Shown here: in pieces, positions 36,047-45,041 of the stretch | How the letters are laid out: each line of letters begins with the position of its first letter | Position numbering within the stretch: position 1 is the first letter of the stretch | Source: Allomyces arbusculus | Taxonomy: Eukaryota > Blastocladiomycota > Blastocladiomycetes > Blastocladiales > Blastocladiaceae | Reading direction: 5' to 3' | Length of the DNA: 64,000 nt | NCBI GenBank assembly: GCA_027604705.1 | Contig: JADHYV010000022.1 | Location: 186,001-250,000, forward strand | Notes under the pieces: generated by a model | Databases searched by the model: none | What the model saw: the letters and a program-made list of their open reading frames with translations, nothing else | What the model was told of the DNA's origin: nothing | Position numbers and translations under genes: made by a program

Positions 36047-36953
36047 GCGTTTCATGAATTGTTTTCAAGTATGCAAAAAAGGGTTTGAAGAGCGACATTA
36101 GGTAATAATAGTCCGGCTGCTCTTCGTAGCCCAGGTGTTTGCAATACAGCATGTAGCTCATCATGGCGTTTTTGAAAGCGACGTCCTCAATGTCCTTGAG
36201 AAGGTATTCGATATTACAGTCCATCTTCATGGCCATGATTTTGTCGTACATTTCCTGGCGATTACCAGTCTTTGTGTTGATTCCTTGCCAAGGGACGTTT
36301 CCCCTGACAAGGTACATTCCGACGTATCCCAGGCTCTCAAGGTCGTCACGTCGTGATTGCTCCACCCCAAGATGGGTGTGAATGCTCGAGTATCGAACAG
36401 TGCCTTTCAAGTTCTTTCCCGTCGCGTACGGAGCATGGAGACCAGAGTCACGAATCGAAAACACTTTTGCAAGGCCGTAGTCAATGAGGTAGATTTCAGG
36501 AAACGGTTTATTGAGGTATTCACGTTCCAAGACGAGATTGTGTGCTTTCATGTCCCGATGGACGTACCCGCAATTGTGGAACACCATCAATGCATGGATG
36601 GTCTTGTACATGAAGTACGACACGAACCGATAGTCCAGCTTTTGTTTGTGCTGAACAAAGATATTGTCAACGCTTGGGCCCAGCAAATCCATGCTGAGGA
36701 CCCATCCGCGTTTCTTGTCGTGGCCGAGTGTGTATGCCTTTGGCCACGGAATGTTGGAATGTAAGATATTTCGCTCAATGTCCTTGTAGATTTCATACTC
36801 CCATTGAAGTTGGCTGACGGCCTGTGGTTTGTCGGTGCATGTTTTGATGGCCACGGATGCGCCCGTGTGTTTGTCTACAGCCTTGTAGAGCGATCCGAAA
36901 CCGCCAGAGCCAATCTGGCCAACAATTCTCAGTTTGGAAAACGATGACGACAT
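36009..36953 (-). CDS. casein-kinase-1-like protein kinase
   Basis: The 314-residue protein has a full kinase core: glycine loop GSGGFGSLY (15-23), ATP lysine in VAIKTC (K37), catalytic loop HRDMKAHN and the metal site DYGLA. The D-Y-G in place of D-F-G, and the KGTVRYSS segment, are typical of the CK1/VRK group. It should phosphorylate Ser/Thr; viral VRK-like kinases often act on DNA-bridging or assembly proteins. The start at 36953 is used; 36962 is an alternative. Confidence 0.88.
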   Translation of the reverse strand: MSSSFSKLRIVGQIGSGGFGSLYKAVDKHTGASVAIKTCTDKPQAVSQLQWEYEIYKDIERNILHSNIPWPKAYTLGHDKKRGWVLSMDLLGPSVDNIFVQHKQKLDYRFVSYFMYKTIHALMVFHNCGYVHRDMKAHNLVLEREYLNKPFPEIYLIDYGLAKVFSIRDSGLHAPYATGKNLKGTVRYSSIHTHLGVEQSRRDDLESLGYVGMYLVRGNVPWQGINTKTGNRQEMYDKIMAMKMDCNIEYLLKDIEDVAFKNAMMSYMLYCKHLGYEEQPDYYYLMSLFKPFFAYLKTIHETLNESTATRGLGR

Positions 36954-36965
36954 CTCTATCATTAA

Positions 36966-36987
36966 CGCATTAAACGAAATTAATGCG
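36966..36987. terminator. 8-bp hairpin after the Erv1-type gene
   Basis: CGCATTAA and TTAATGCG pair perfectly around a 6-base loop. It lies about 30 bases past the stop of the minus-strand gene at 37019-37567 and just before the next gene's start. Confidence 0.5.
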
Positions 36988-37018
36988 TGGTCCAGAGACA
37001 CACTCGCTTAGACGAGCT

Positions 37019-37567
37019 CTATTTCCGGCGACTCGAAGACCTTGCTCTTGATTTCGCCGACCTTGCTCTTGGTTTTGGGTTCGAAGCGTGCAGCTGACAT
37101 GAATTTGCTTTTGTCGAGCATGTCGAGGCCTGGTGCTGCTGGAACTTTTCAAGTACTTCTTTGAACGAAGGTGATGGTTTTGTAAACACAATTTCCTGTG
37201 CAGTGTCACGAAAGTCTTCCCAAAAGTGCGGGTCTTTCACGTCGCCCCTTGATTCGTGATGCTTCCATGCTTCATGTAATGCTTCTGCCTCCTGGCGACA
37301 CAGTTTGCTATTGACCTTTTTCCGCAACTCGTAGACAAACTCGAACAGTCCGTGCTTCTTTGACATGTACTTGTCAATGTTGAGGTCTTTGAAAAACTGG
37401 GCGTAGCTTTCTCGGCAGTAAATGCAGGGAAGGACGTCTCCAAACGATTTGAAGAACGCCTTGTACTGTTTACACTTTTCTGCTTTTGGCGTTGAATTGA
37501 GGTCAAACCCGTACGCGATGAAGAAAATTGTTTGCCACGTTGGTGGTCCCCATTTAGTTGTGTCCAT
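37019..37567 (-). CDS. Erv1/Alr-type sulfhydryl oxidase
   Basis: The 182-residue protein begins WGPPTWQTIFFIA, the hallmark N-terminus of viral Erv1-like oxidases, and has the active CxxC in LPCIYCRES (C48, C51). These FAD enzymes make disulphides for virion proteins, passing electrons to oxygen. The last ~35 residues are Arg/Ser-rich (KSRARSSSRRK), an unusual basic tail. A hairpin lies downstream. Confidence 0.92.
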   Translation of the reverse strand: MDTTKWGPPTWQTIFFIAYGFDLNSTPKAEKCKQYKAFFKSFGDVLPCIYCRESYAQFFKDLNIDKYMSKKHGLFEFVYELRKKVNSKLCRQEAEALHEAWKHHESRGDVKDPHFWEDFRDTAQEIVFTKPSPSFKEVLEKFQQHQASTCSTKANSCQLHASNPKPRARSAKSRARSSSRRK

Positions 37568-37603
37568 GATGTGAATGTGTTTGTTTACATATACGCATCA
37601 AAA

Positions 37604-37677
37604 AAGACTGAGCAAGACTGACCAAGACTCAATGAGATTTCCATTGTCGACGGCTTAACGACGGCTCAACGACGGCT
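37604..37677. repeat. two short tandem repeats
   Basis: AAGACTG recurs three times at 10-base spacing (from 37604), then GACGGCT three times at 11-base spacing (37649, 37660, 37671). The last copies lie inside the end of the neighbouring minus-strand gene. The role is unknown. Confidence 0.55.
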
Positions 37678-38274
37678 TGTGGGGGCAGGGATGTCCCGCT
37701 TACGTTCCTCCTCGAGGCGTTTTAAGAGTGCCGCTGTATCGTTTCCACCCAGCACATTGTCGGGGTCTCTTGTTGTCTTGGGAGCCTCGCCTTCGAAATA
37801 GCCGTCCATTGGCGGAAAACCGTCATCAACCCCATTCTCATCAAACAATGCAAACCCCTGGTCTTGACTCAGCGTTTCAAACTGTTCCCTCTGTTCCGGT
37901 TCGTCTCGAGGTGGCTGTCTTGAAGCCACCTGTCTTCCCTGTGCCATGGTTCGAACGTTTGTTGGCACTGTCGGGAGTCTCATGGCTCCATGCACTGGAC
38001 CAGTGTGGTATTCCTGACGGGGGCGCCGCGACGAAGTTCCCAGAAGCGACCTGACAAGTTCGAGGGCATGAACTCCGACATGCTTTTGACCCTTGTAGTA
38101 TATTGTTGGGGTGCGCTCAAGTTCAAGAATGTCCATGAGTTCTCGGTTGATTTGCCCCCGCGCGTCCTTGTCGGTGCAATATGCAACAAATGGATTGCGT
38201 TCAAGGCCATCAATCATTTGCAAAAGTTCAAGGGATGGTCGGCACTTTCGGCTGTAAAACACGATATTCTTCAT
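37666..38274 (-). CDS. glutaredoxin-fold protein with a single active-site Cys
   Basis: The 202-residue protein starts MKNIVFYSRKCRPSLELL, a glutaredoxin-like first strand with one Cys where CxxC is expected, then a TPTIYYKGQ cis-proline loop. Glutaredoxin-like proteins with one active Cys are known in giant viruses. The last 110 residues are disordered and rich in Arg, Pro and Asp. It may be structural rather than an enzyme. Confidence 0.7.
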   Translation of the reverse strand: MKNIVFYSRKCRPSLELLQMIDGLERNPFVAYCTDKDARGQINRELMDILELERTPTIYYKGQKHVGVHALELVRSLLGTSSRRPRQEYHTGPVHGAMRLPTVPTNVRTMAQGRQVASRQPPRDEPEQREQFETLSQDQGFALFDENGVDDGFPPMDGYFEGEAPKTTRDPDNVLGGNDTAALLKRLEEERKRDIPAPTSRR

Positions 38275-38355
38275 GCCTGAGACACTTACGACTAATTGGA
38301 AAATTAAAATAGCACGGAACGAAACGCGAAAACAATTTCTGCTGACAATGTAAAC

Positions 38356-38625
38356 ATGTTCACTTCGCATTCCAAGACGTCGATTGACTCTTCAAAAGTC
38401 GCCGACTATATCTTCAACAGCCAAGTCAAGGCAATTCCTGTGGCCATGTTCTCGTCCATTCCAGGGGGCATCATGACGCAAACGCCGTCCGCAATGCTCA
38501 TTGACGTGGACTCACGTCTTCGCGGTCGCGAGCAACCACCTGCCAATGCTCCCAAATGCGTTAAAACGGACTCGAGCTCTGTCTGCAACTGCGATTCTTG
38601 TTTCTTCCAAAAGATGCTGCGCTGA
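38356..38625 (+). CDS. small conserved virion-type protein (VDVDSxLRG family)
   Basis: The 89-residue protein contains PSAMLIDVDSRLRGREQ followed by a Cys-containing ANAPKC tail. Many giant and irido-like viruses have a short protein with a VdVdSeLrGlsR...kCP motif of unknown function. A C-terminal CNCDSC cluster may bind metal. Confidence 0.6.
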   Translation: MFTSHSKTSIDSSKVADYIFNSQVKAIPVAMFSSIPGGIMTQTPSAMLIDVDSRLRGREQPPANAPKCVKTDSSSVCNCDSCFFQKMLR

Positions 38626-38633
38626 GTCGCCAT

Positions 38634-38650
38634 TTCAAATTAAACACTGG
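38634..38650 (+). promoter_or_regulatory. A/T promoter-like motif
   Basis: TTCAAATTAAACACTGG lies about 25 bases before the ATG at 38675 and matches the recurrent motif almost base for base. Confidence 0.5.
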
Positions 38651-38674
38651 GGACGTAAGTGGTTCATCGACAAC

Positions 38675-40150
38675 ATGGTTTACTCTATTGTGCTGACCCG
38701 TCACTACTTTTCAAACGACTCGGTGCACAAGTACCGGAACCAGTTTGCGGACCGAGTTCTCCGCATGGCTGCTGCCAGCGAACATGTTCATTCGGTCACT
38801 CTGGCCGAAAATGACAACTGGATATGCACAGAAACCGTCAAGGATATTCCTCTCAACAAGGAATCGACGATCATGTTTACTTGCGACAACATTGTCACTG
38901 AAAATGGCCAAGTTCGGAGCGTCTCGTTTTCTGTGTGGTCGCGTTCCCTGAACCCATCACAAATGGTCGAGGCCATCAACTCGCTGTCATCAGAGTCAAC
39001 GAGTCTCCATGGCTCTGTGTCAACACTCAAGTCATCACAATTCTTTTATGACCAATACGTCCCCGTTCAAAACTACAGTGGTTCTCGTGCCCCATTTGAC
39101 GATGCATACTCGAATCGTTTGTTTGAACTCCAAAATCTTCCAAAACAGTTAACCTACACATGTCGCAACTTTGTATCAAACAAGTCGTTTGCAAACCTGT
39201 TTGGCAATGAAATCGAACTGGTTCGCAAGCGCATCGAAAGGTTTACTTGCAACAAGGCATGGTACACTGAAAAAGGGATTCCCTATCAGCTCGGCATTCT
39301 CATGACGGGAAGTCCTGGGACTGGAAAGACGTCGTGCATTCGCGCCATTGCCAATTACACTGGTCGCCACATTGTCAACGTCAACTTTTCCCAAATCCAG
39401 ACAGTGACGCAGTTGAAGAATCTGTTCTTTTCTGAAACAATTGATGTCGTTCGTGGCACTAACAATGATATTGTTTCAACCATTATTCCCGTCGAAAAAC
39501 GTTTGTACGTCATTGAGGAAATTGATGCCGTTGGCGATATTGTGCATGCTCGTTCTGAAGTCAGCCACCATCCAAGTTCCGCGAAACCACTCCCTGAAGC
39601 GTTGACTCTTGGGGAAATCCTCCAGGTCCTTGACGGCAACATGGAGACTCCGGGTCGGTTGTTTATTGTCACAACCAATCACCCAGAAAAGCTGGATCCC
39701 GCTCTTCTCCGCCCCGGTCGCATCGACCTTCATGTCAACTTTGAGAAATTCACTGGCAGTGCTTTGGCGCAACTGTTTGAAAACCTCATGGACAGTCCAA
39801 TTACGCAATCCACTCTTGAGCGAATTCCCGATAACACTCTGAGTCCCTCGCAAGTCACTGAAATTTGTTTGCGGAACATGGACGACCCGATTCGTGCAGA
39901 AGCGCAACTTTTGGAAACGTATGAGGGCACGATCACCAAACAAAGCAAGCATTCTCAAACCGGTGACGACCCTGGCCAGGACAGCACCAACATGCAAAAG
40001 GGAACCGAATACAACTCTCTGACTGGTAGCATTTCCATGATTCCGCTGACCCCTGTAAAAACAACAAAAACGGATTGCAGGGATTTGTACGATATGTTTT
40101 GTGCACCAGACCCGCGCGACCAGTACTATCAATCTCTTGGTTTTGAATAA
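38675..40150 (+). CDS. BCS1-like AAA+ ATPase
   Basis: The 491-residue protein has a Walker A (GSPGTGKT, from about residue 212), Walker B (LYVIEEIDAV), a sensor strand FIVTTNHPEKL and the arginine-finger region LRPGRID, the order found in the BCS1 branch of AAA ATPases. BCS1 relatives in giant viruses are common but their job is unclear; protein remodelling is likely. The N-terminal 200 residues are unlike mitochondrial BCS1. The start follows a promoter motif. Confidence 0.9.
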   Translation: MVYSIVLTRHYFSNDSVHKYRNQFADRVLRMAAASEHVHSVTLAENDNWICTETVKDIPLNKESTIMFTCDNIVTENGQVRSVSFSVWSRSLNPSQMVEAINSLSSESTSLHGSVSTLKSSQFFYDQYVPVQNYSGSRAPFDDAYSNRLFELQNLPKQLTYTCRNFVSNKSFANLFGNEIELVRKRIERFTCNKAWYTEKGIPYQLGILMTGSPGTGKTSCIRAIANYTGRHIVNVNFSQIQTVTQLKNLFFSETIDVVRGTNNDIVSTIIPVEKRLYVIEEIDAVGDIVHARSEVSHHPSSAKPLPEALTLGEILQVLDGNMETPGRLFIVTTNHPEKLDPALLRPGRIDLHVNFEKFTGSALAQLFENLMDSPITQSTLERIPDNTLSPSQVTEICLRNMDDPIRAEAQLLETYEGTITKQSKHSQTGDDPGQDSTNMQKGTEYNSLTGSISMIPLTPVKTTKTDCRDLYDMFCAPDPRDQYYQSLGFE

Positions 40151-40224
40151 ATCGATACTGGATTCTCATCTTAATACGAACCTGTTCCAGATTGTTAAAG
40201 GGTTACCAACCAATTTACGACACA

Positions 40225-40719
40225 ATGCTTCGCACGGCATTTGTCAATGACCTTGCGGCTGTCTTTGACTCGGCCAAGTCCAAGACAATTGAGGAAGGCA
40301 TCTACCAGTTATGCATGCATCAATGCCACAAGTCCGCCGTCATTGACAACTTTGACTTTGTCGAATTCCGCCAACTTTACATTCACCGTGTGATGGCCAC
40401 ACTCAGTTTGATACGCCAGTTTCCTGATGAAATGCAAAAACTCTTTGCCTCGACTACGACGTCCAGGGACGTTCTGGACGTGTTGAACACGCCCGTAAAC
40501 GAACTTTTCCCCGACCAATACAAATACGCCAACGAGCAAAACGACGAACTGCATCAATCAGTCATGACGTTCGAAGGTCCAGGCGAGGGTTTGTTCAAGT
40601 GCACCAAGTGTAAAACCAAGCACACAACATACACTCAAGCTCAGACGCGGTCGGGAGATGAAAGTTTCACGACGTTTGTGTCGTGTCTCAAGTGCGGAAA
40701 CAAGTGGAGCTTTAGTTGA
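40225..40719 (+). CDS. TFIIS-like transcription elongation factor
   Basis: The 164-residue protein combines a helical central domain (FVNDLAAVFDS... FPDEMQKLF) with a C-terminal zinc ribbon of four Cys (FKCTKCKTKH ... SCLKCGNKW). The ribbon's acidic pair in GDES matches the Asp-Glu that TFIIS inserts into RNA polymerase to restart it. The 3' end overlaps that of the convergent TFIIB gene by 8 bases. Confidence 0.92.
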   Translation: MLRTAFVNDLAAVFDSAKSKTIEEGIYQLCMHQCHKSAVIDNFDFVEFRQLYIHRVMATLSLIRQFPDEMQKLFASTTTSRDVLDVLNTPVNELFPDQYKYANEQNDELHQSVMTFEGPGEGLFKCTKCKTKHTTYTQAQTRSGDESFTTFVSCLKCGNKWSFS

Positions 40720-41641
40720 TATTGTATATACATTCGACGACCGTTTTCACTTTCTTAATTGTTGCAATGGAAATGTTGCATTTCGCAATGAAACCTTCGG
40801 GGAGTTTTCCGTACAGTTTCTGAAGCGTCATGCAGATGACAGTGACTGTAACACTGGGTGGGGAGAACCCTGCACATCGTCTCGAATTTTCAATCTTGTT
40901 AAGAATTGCCCGTGCATGTTCTTGGCCGCAAATGGTCTTGTTCGAAAGCGTCGGATGCTCGGCGGTGCTTTCAGCAGCAGAGATGAGGTCCTCGGCAATG
41001 ATCCAATATCGTTCCAAAAAGTCGAGCGACGTCAAGGGTTTCATGGTAATGAATTCAGGCCCCATCAAGTCGAGAAACAGATTGTAACCCTTTGTCACAA
41101 TTTTCTGGGGGACCCCCAGCATCTCTGCAATTTCTCGCTTTTCGTAGGGAATCCCTGATTGTCGGAGAGCAAAAAACAGACAACTTGCACGGAGCGCATT
41201 TCGTAGGTGCGTTTTCTTGATGCCTTGACGCTCGTTGATTTTGTCATAGATTCCAAAGTACAGTTCACACATGGTCTTGGCAACCCGGTCGGGGAATTTG
41301 AACTTGGTGCAGGTCTTGTTGAAGTCGTCATACATGCCATACAGTGCTCGGTCACGCAGGTCAATATTGTTCCACTGCTGAACTTTCTGCAAGCGCTTGC
41401 TTGAACGCCCGGCAAACGAAGTGCTGAGACACGGTAAAAGCTGATTGACTGCAGAGCACCGGACGTTCTTGTTGTGTCCTGAACCAGACCCATCGGACGG
41501 TGCAATGTTCCTCCACTCGGCAGTCGCATCAACAAGTTTGTTCTTGACGACCATGCCGCATTCTGAGCAAACACATTGTCCCAGTTCCCAGGTGGTCTCC
41601 GTGAGTTCTTGGCAGTCGGAGCAAAACGTGGTGTTGTCCAT
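40712..41641 (-). CDS. TFIIB-like transcription initiation factor
   Basis: The 309-residue protein has an N-terminal zinc ribbon (FCSDCQEL ... CVCSECGMV) and two cyclin-like helical repeats, with RGIKKTHLRNALRASCLFFA in the first and an INKIENSRRCAGFSPPSVT-like stretch in the second. TFIIB bridges TBP and RNA polymerase II; here it should act with the viral TBP-like protein at 26315-27568. Confidence 0.92.
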   Translation of the reverse strand: MDNTTFCSDCQELTETTWELGQCVCSECGMVVKNKLVDATAEWRNIAPSDGSGSGHNKNVRCSAVNQLLPCLSTSFAGRSSKRLQKVQQWNNIDLRDRALYGMYDDFNKTCTKFKFPDRVAKTMCELYFGIYDKINERQGIKKTHLRNALRASCLFFALRQSGIPYEKREIAEMLGVPQKIVTKGYNLFLDLMGPEFITMKPLTSLDFLERYWIIAEDLISAAESTAEHPTLSNKTICGQEHARAILNKIENSRRCAGFSPPSVTVTVICMTLQKLYGKLPEGFIAKCNISIATIKKVKTVVECIYNIN

Positions 41642-41790
41642 GATAGTTTCAGGTCACCAACCCGTCCTTGCTATTTTAGATGATTGCTGGTGGTTATCGA
41701 TACGTACCCGTGTCACAAATATCCGCGCTTCCCATCTCTTTGTACGGTCAACACTGATAACTGCCGCCTACCTGCAGCTCACCGGCCAAG

Positions 41791-42678
41791 ATGATCATCA
41801 ACAAGCTGTACAAAGTCACGCAAAAGCTCGGACGCGGCAGCTTTGGTGCCGTTTCGCAAGCCATCGACCTCGTTACTGGCAGGATTGTTGCCCTGAAAAC
41901 ATGCGAGATGGTCGACGACGGAATCCCATATACGGCAATCCGCGAAATGAGTATCCTGAAGACCCTGCAGGGCAACAGCAACATTGTCACCGTCCATGAC
42001 GTGATTGTGGAATCCAACAACGATGACTTTCACATCGTTTTTGAATGCTATCCGCTCACGCTGTCAAGTTATATTGAAGGGTATCGTCGGCATGGAATTC
42101 ACATGTCCGTCAAGACCATTCACTCGCTGGCGCTACAACTGTGCTCGGCCATGGCTTATTGCCATGGCAAGTTTATCATGCATCGCGACCTCAAGCCATG
42201 CAACATCATGATGACCAACGACCTCACGCTCAAGATTGGTGATTTCGGAATCTCGCGCTACATGTCGTACCCGTTTGGACCCAACACAAAGGAAATCGTG
42301 ACCTTGTACTACCGCCCGCCCGAAATACTTCTTGGCGAGACGGTCTACGACTTTACCGTCGATAGCTGGAGCGTCGGGTGTATTCTTGGAGAACTCTTCA
42401 AGCTGAATGTCATCTTTAAGGGACAAGACCAAATCGACCAACTCAACAAGATTTGTTCAATTCTTGGGGCACCGACATCCACGTACTTTCAAAGTCTTCC
42501 GAATTACTCGTTTTTGCCTGCTGCTCTTTTTCAAGTTCAACCGTGTCTCGGAGACCACATATCACGTGACCACTTTCTATTCCCGATCGTTGAAGGGCTG
42601 CTCACGTATTCGATTGATAACCGGTGGAACATGGTCAAGGCCACAGAATATCTGGCGAGGATTCAAGCGCTATTTTAA
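41791..42678 (+). CDS. cyclin-dependent-kinase-like protein kinase
   Basis: The 295-residue protein has GRGSFGAV (14-21), K36, a CDK-type PYTAIRE helix (46-52; PSTAIRE in Cdk1), HRDLKPCN with D133, DFG at 151-153 and the activation segment VTLYYRPPE. The PxxAIRE helix implies binding to a cyclin, either host or viral. Length is that of a bare kinase domain. Confidence 0.93.
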   Translation: MIINKLYKVTQKLGRGSFGAVSQAIDLVTGRIVALKTCEMVDDGIPYTAIREMSILKTLQGNSNIVTVHDVIVESNNDDFHIVFECYPLTLSSYIEGYRRHGIHMSVKTIHSLALQLCSAMAYCHGKFIMHRDLKPCNIMMTNDLTLKIGDFGISRYMSYPFGPNTKEIVTLYYRPPEILLGETVYDFTVDSWSVGCILGELFKLNVIFKGQDQIDQLNKICSILGAPTSTYFQSLPNYSFLPAALFQVQPCLGDHISRDHFLFPIVEGLLTYSIDNRWNMVKATEYLARIQALF

Positions 42679-42687
42679 TTTAAATAC
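42673..42687 (+). promoter_or_regulatory. A/T promoter-like motif at gene junction
   Basis: TTTTAATTTAAATAC overlaps the stop of the kinase gene and ends just before the next ATG at 42688. If it works as a promoter, the second ATG at 42709 is the more likely start. Confidence 0.45.
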
Positions 42688-43731
42688 ATGGCACTGTTTC
42701 TGGTCATCATGTCCAATCTCTATAATTTCATTGCATCTGAAAACGTCCAGACTATTCTCGTTGAGTCTGGGGCTGTTGAGTTCGTTAAAGCAGTGCGCAA
42801 ATGCCTTGTCAAGGTGTTTCCATCGCGAAGCATGTCGTTTGACGTTGTGTCAGATGAAGACGCCTACAATCACAACACTTTTTTGTCGGGGACGCTCAAG
42901 AAACAATATGACCTCTTCATCGTTTCTGATAATGCACGGGTCCTGTGCACTCCATTTTTCCATTTATGCAAGCGAGTTTTTGTGTTCGGCGACAAGTTGC
43001 TTCCGCAATTCCGCCCAGACGTTCAATGCGTGTCCATGTCAACACCTGCAGTCCTGTGCGATGGTGTGCTTCTGGATAACAAGATGCGCTCGATTGTTTT
43101 TCCAAAAGACTACGCTCTCACAGTTCACGACACTTCCTATGTCCGAGATAAACCGCAGCGGTTTCTGGCCCTTGCCTGTGACCTTGTGAAGAAAGTCTCG
43201 CCAAATCCAGTCATCGTTGAAGTTGGGTCCTGTGTTGGTTCAATGCAACACCCCATTGACGTGTCAGTGTCAGAATGCTGTAACGTTCCACATTCGACGT
43301 TCTTCTTTTGTAACATTGTAGACGCAGAGGTGCACACTGTTGACATTAATCCCATGGCCTCGCAAGTCCTTGAAAAGGCATATAATGCAGGAAGTCTCAA
43401 GGTCAACGGCTCGCTTGAAATTTACACAATGGATTTTGCAAGGTTCTTTACGGATACATCCGTGAACGCCATTGACCTCTTGTATATTGATGCATTTGAG
43501 CCAGTCAACGGAGACGATGAATTATGCGCGCAGAAATACCTCAATTGCGTCAAGAGTTCGCTGACCAAAATGAAGCCTGGATGCCACTTTATACTGATTG
43601 ACGGGACTGACTTGCACGGGGGGCTCAAAAACAGCCTCCTCGTTCCGTATCTCTTGCAAAACGGATATTATATTGTGTTCAAAGGGCGTCAAACACTCTT
43701 TTTCAACGGCCACCCTCAAAATCTCTGGTAA
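42688..43731 (+). CDS. SAM-dependent methyltransferase-like protein
   Basis: The C-terminal half of this 347-residue protein has a Rossmann methyltransferase core: VIVEVGSCVGS (motif I), VHTVDINPMAS (motif II), IDLLYIDAFEPVNG (motif IV) and HFILIDGTDLHGG. It resembles the Methyltransferase_24 group, often linked to sugar or small-molecule methylation. The N-terminal 180 residues are unassigned. The start is 42688 or 42709. Confidence 0.7.
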   Translation: MALFLVIMSNLYNFIASENVQTILVESGAVEFVKAVRKCLVKVFPSRSMSFDVVSDEDAYNHNTFLSGTLKKQYDLFIVSDNARVLCTPFFHLCKRVFVFGDKLLPQFRPDVQCVSMSTPAVLCDGVLLDNKMRSIVFPKDYALTVHDTSYVRDKPQRFLALACDLVKKVSPNPVIVEVGSCVGSMQHPIDVSVSECCNVPHSTFFFCNIVDAEVHTVDINPMASQVLEKAYNAGSLKVNGSLEIYTMDFARFFTDTSVNAIDLLYIDAFEPVNGDDELCAQKYLNCVKSSLTKMKPGCHFILIDGTDLHGGLKNSLLVPYLLQNGYYIVFKGRQTLFFNGHPQNLW

Positions 43732-43740
43732 TTTTCGCAG

Positions 43741-43751
43741 TCTACTATAAA
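43741..43751 (+). promoter_or_regulatory. CTACTATAAA promoter-like motif
   Basis: TCTACTATAAA lies just before the ATG at 43754 and matches the ACTATAA element before the genes at 15561 and 22595. Confidence 0.4.
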
Positions 43752-43753
43752 GA

Positions 43754-44323
43754 ATGATTGCATCGCTTGTTCCCATCACCAGCGTTTTCATTGTTTTGGT
43801 CAGCATCTGGACATTCCTGACTATTTCCAAGGACCGTCTTGTTGAGGTCAAAGCATTTGATGGGAACACCTATCGGGTCAGGGACATTCTCCAGAAACAG
43901 GAATCGGCCAACCAACTTGCCCGACTCAATGCAAACATTATCGCTTTGATTGAACATATTGACCGGTTTAGCCATGCTCCCAAGTTTGACATTGCCGTGA
44001 AACGAATCAAGGAACGATACCGTCCTGGCATCATTTCGGAGGGAGCTATCGAAGAGGGATTAACATCCTACACCGTCAACAAAGGCGAGAAGATTGTGTT
44101 CTGCTTGAGGAACAGGGAAGATGCAAGCAAGTCATACGACGATAATCTCCTGTTCTATGTAGCAATGCACGAACTTGCCCATGTTGCGTCAGTCAGTGAA
44201 AACCATAGCCCAGAGTTTCACGATAACTTCAAGTTCCTTCTTGACAGCGCCATCCAAGCCGGTATGTTCCGACACAGTAGTCAGGCCGTAAATTACTGTG
44301 GTCTACAGCTCACTCACATTTAA
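43754..44323 (+). CDS. membrane-anchored zinc metalloprotease-like protein
   Basis: The 189-residue protein opens with a signal-anchor-like hydrophobic segment (VPITSVFIVLVSIWTFLTI). It has HELAH at 139-143, the zinc-binding HExxH, followed by candidate third ligands His151 or His156 (ENHSPEFHDNF). This spacing is like the WLM/SprT-type small metallopeptidases found in giant viruses. It may cut proteins at the virion or factory membrane. Confidence 0.75.
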   Translation: MIASLVPITSVFIVLVSIWTFLTISKDRLVEVKAFDGNTYRVRDILQKQESANQLARLNANIIALIEHIDRFSHAPKFDIAVKRIKERYRPGIISEGAIEEGLTSYTVNKGEKIVFCLRNREDASKSYDDNLLFYVAMHELAHVASVSENHSPEFHDNFKFLLDSAIQAGMFRHSSQAVNYCGLQLTHI

Positions 44324-44344
44324 ATTATTCTGCAAACAGTAATA

Positions 44345-44743
44345 ATGACGTTTGTAATCCGCCTTGTCCAGTTTGTTCATGTCCTTTTTGTGGCGGGGAT
44401 GGTCACGATACCGTTCATCCCCTTCCTCCCATGGGAAGTAATCGTACTCTACATAACAACATGCATCACGCTTCTTGTGCATTGGATTGTTGGAAACGAC
44501 ACGTGCGTGTTGACCATAATCGAATCGACGCTTCGAGGAGTCGAGCCTTCATCCAGTTTTGTCCACTCCCTTGTCTCACCAATCTACAAGATTGAAGACG
44601 CCGTCGTATCGAGATTGTCGTACTCTTTTGTGATTACCGCTGCCTTTGCCATGTGCGTTCGGCTCTTTACGATGCGAAGCGTCATTAAACGCGATCTGAA
44701 AATCTTTGTTGGAAAGATTAATGGAACCACAACCAATTCTTAA
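44345..44743 (+). CDS. multi-pass membrane protein (NDTCxLTxIE family)
   Basis: The 132-residue protein has three hydrophobic segments. Between the second and third lies GNDTCVLTIIES, a motif shared by small membrane proteins of algal and giant viruses and some cells. The function is unknown. Its end overlaps the next gene by 23 bases. Confidence 0.6.
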   Translation: MTFVIRLVQFVHVLFVAGMVTIPFIPFLPWEVIVLYITTCITLLVHWIVGNDTCVLTIIESTLRGVEPSSSFVHSLVSPIYKIEDAVVSRLSYSFVITAAFAMCVRLFTMRSVIKRDLKIFVGKINGTTTNS

Positions 44744-45041
44744 CATTGACGAAGCGATTCAGGACCTGACGGCCAAAATCAACGCGAAGATGGTGGAGTT
44801 TGAGCGCCATGTCACTCTAAACGCTTCAACCTCTAACAACATGTCCGAAACGACCGCGGTGTTCCGTCAAGACCTTAAAATGATGAAACTAAAACTGAAC
44901 GAGCTCAAGGACATGAAACGTCAGTCGAAACTGTTCGAAATGGAATTGGCAAGCGGGTCCAGTATGGAGGAACCATCCCAGTATCAACGGGGCGCACCAG
45001 TGCAGCAATATGGCAACAAACTCAAACGAACGCGCGTGTGA
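44721..45041 (+). CDS. coiled-coil protein, 106 aa
   Basis: A helical, charged protein with heptad-like spacing (DLKMMKLKLNELKDMKRQSK). No family is recognised. It overlaps both neighbours, so the three genes at 44345-46398 are likely one expression unit. Confidence 0.55.
   Translation: MEPQPILNIDEAIQDLTAKINAKMVEFERHVTLNASTSNNMSETTAVFRQDLKMMKLKLNELKDMKRQSKLFEMELASGSSMEEPSQYQRGAPVQQYGNKLKRTRV

Noticed and set aside
39476-40132. A 218-codon minus-strand frame
   Set aside because: It is antisense to the AAA ATPase C-terminal half and has no start context or motif.
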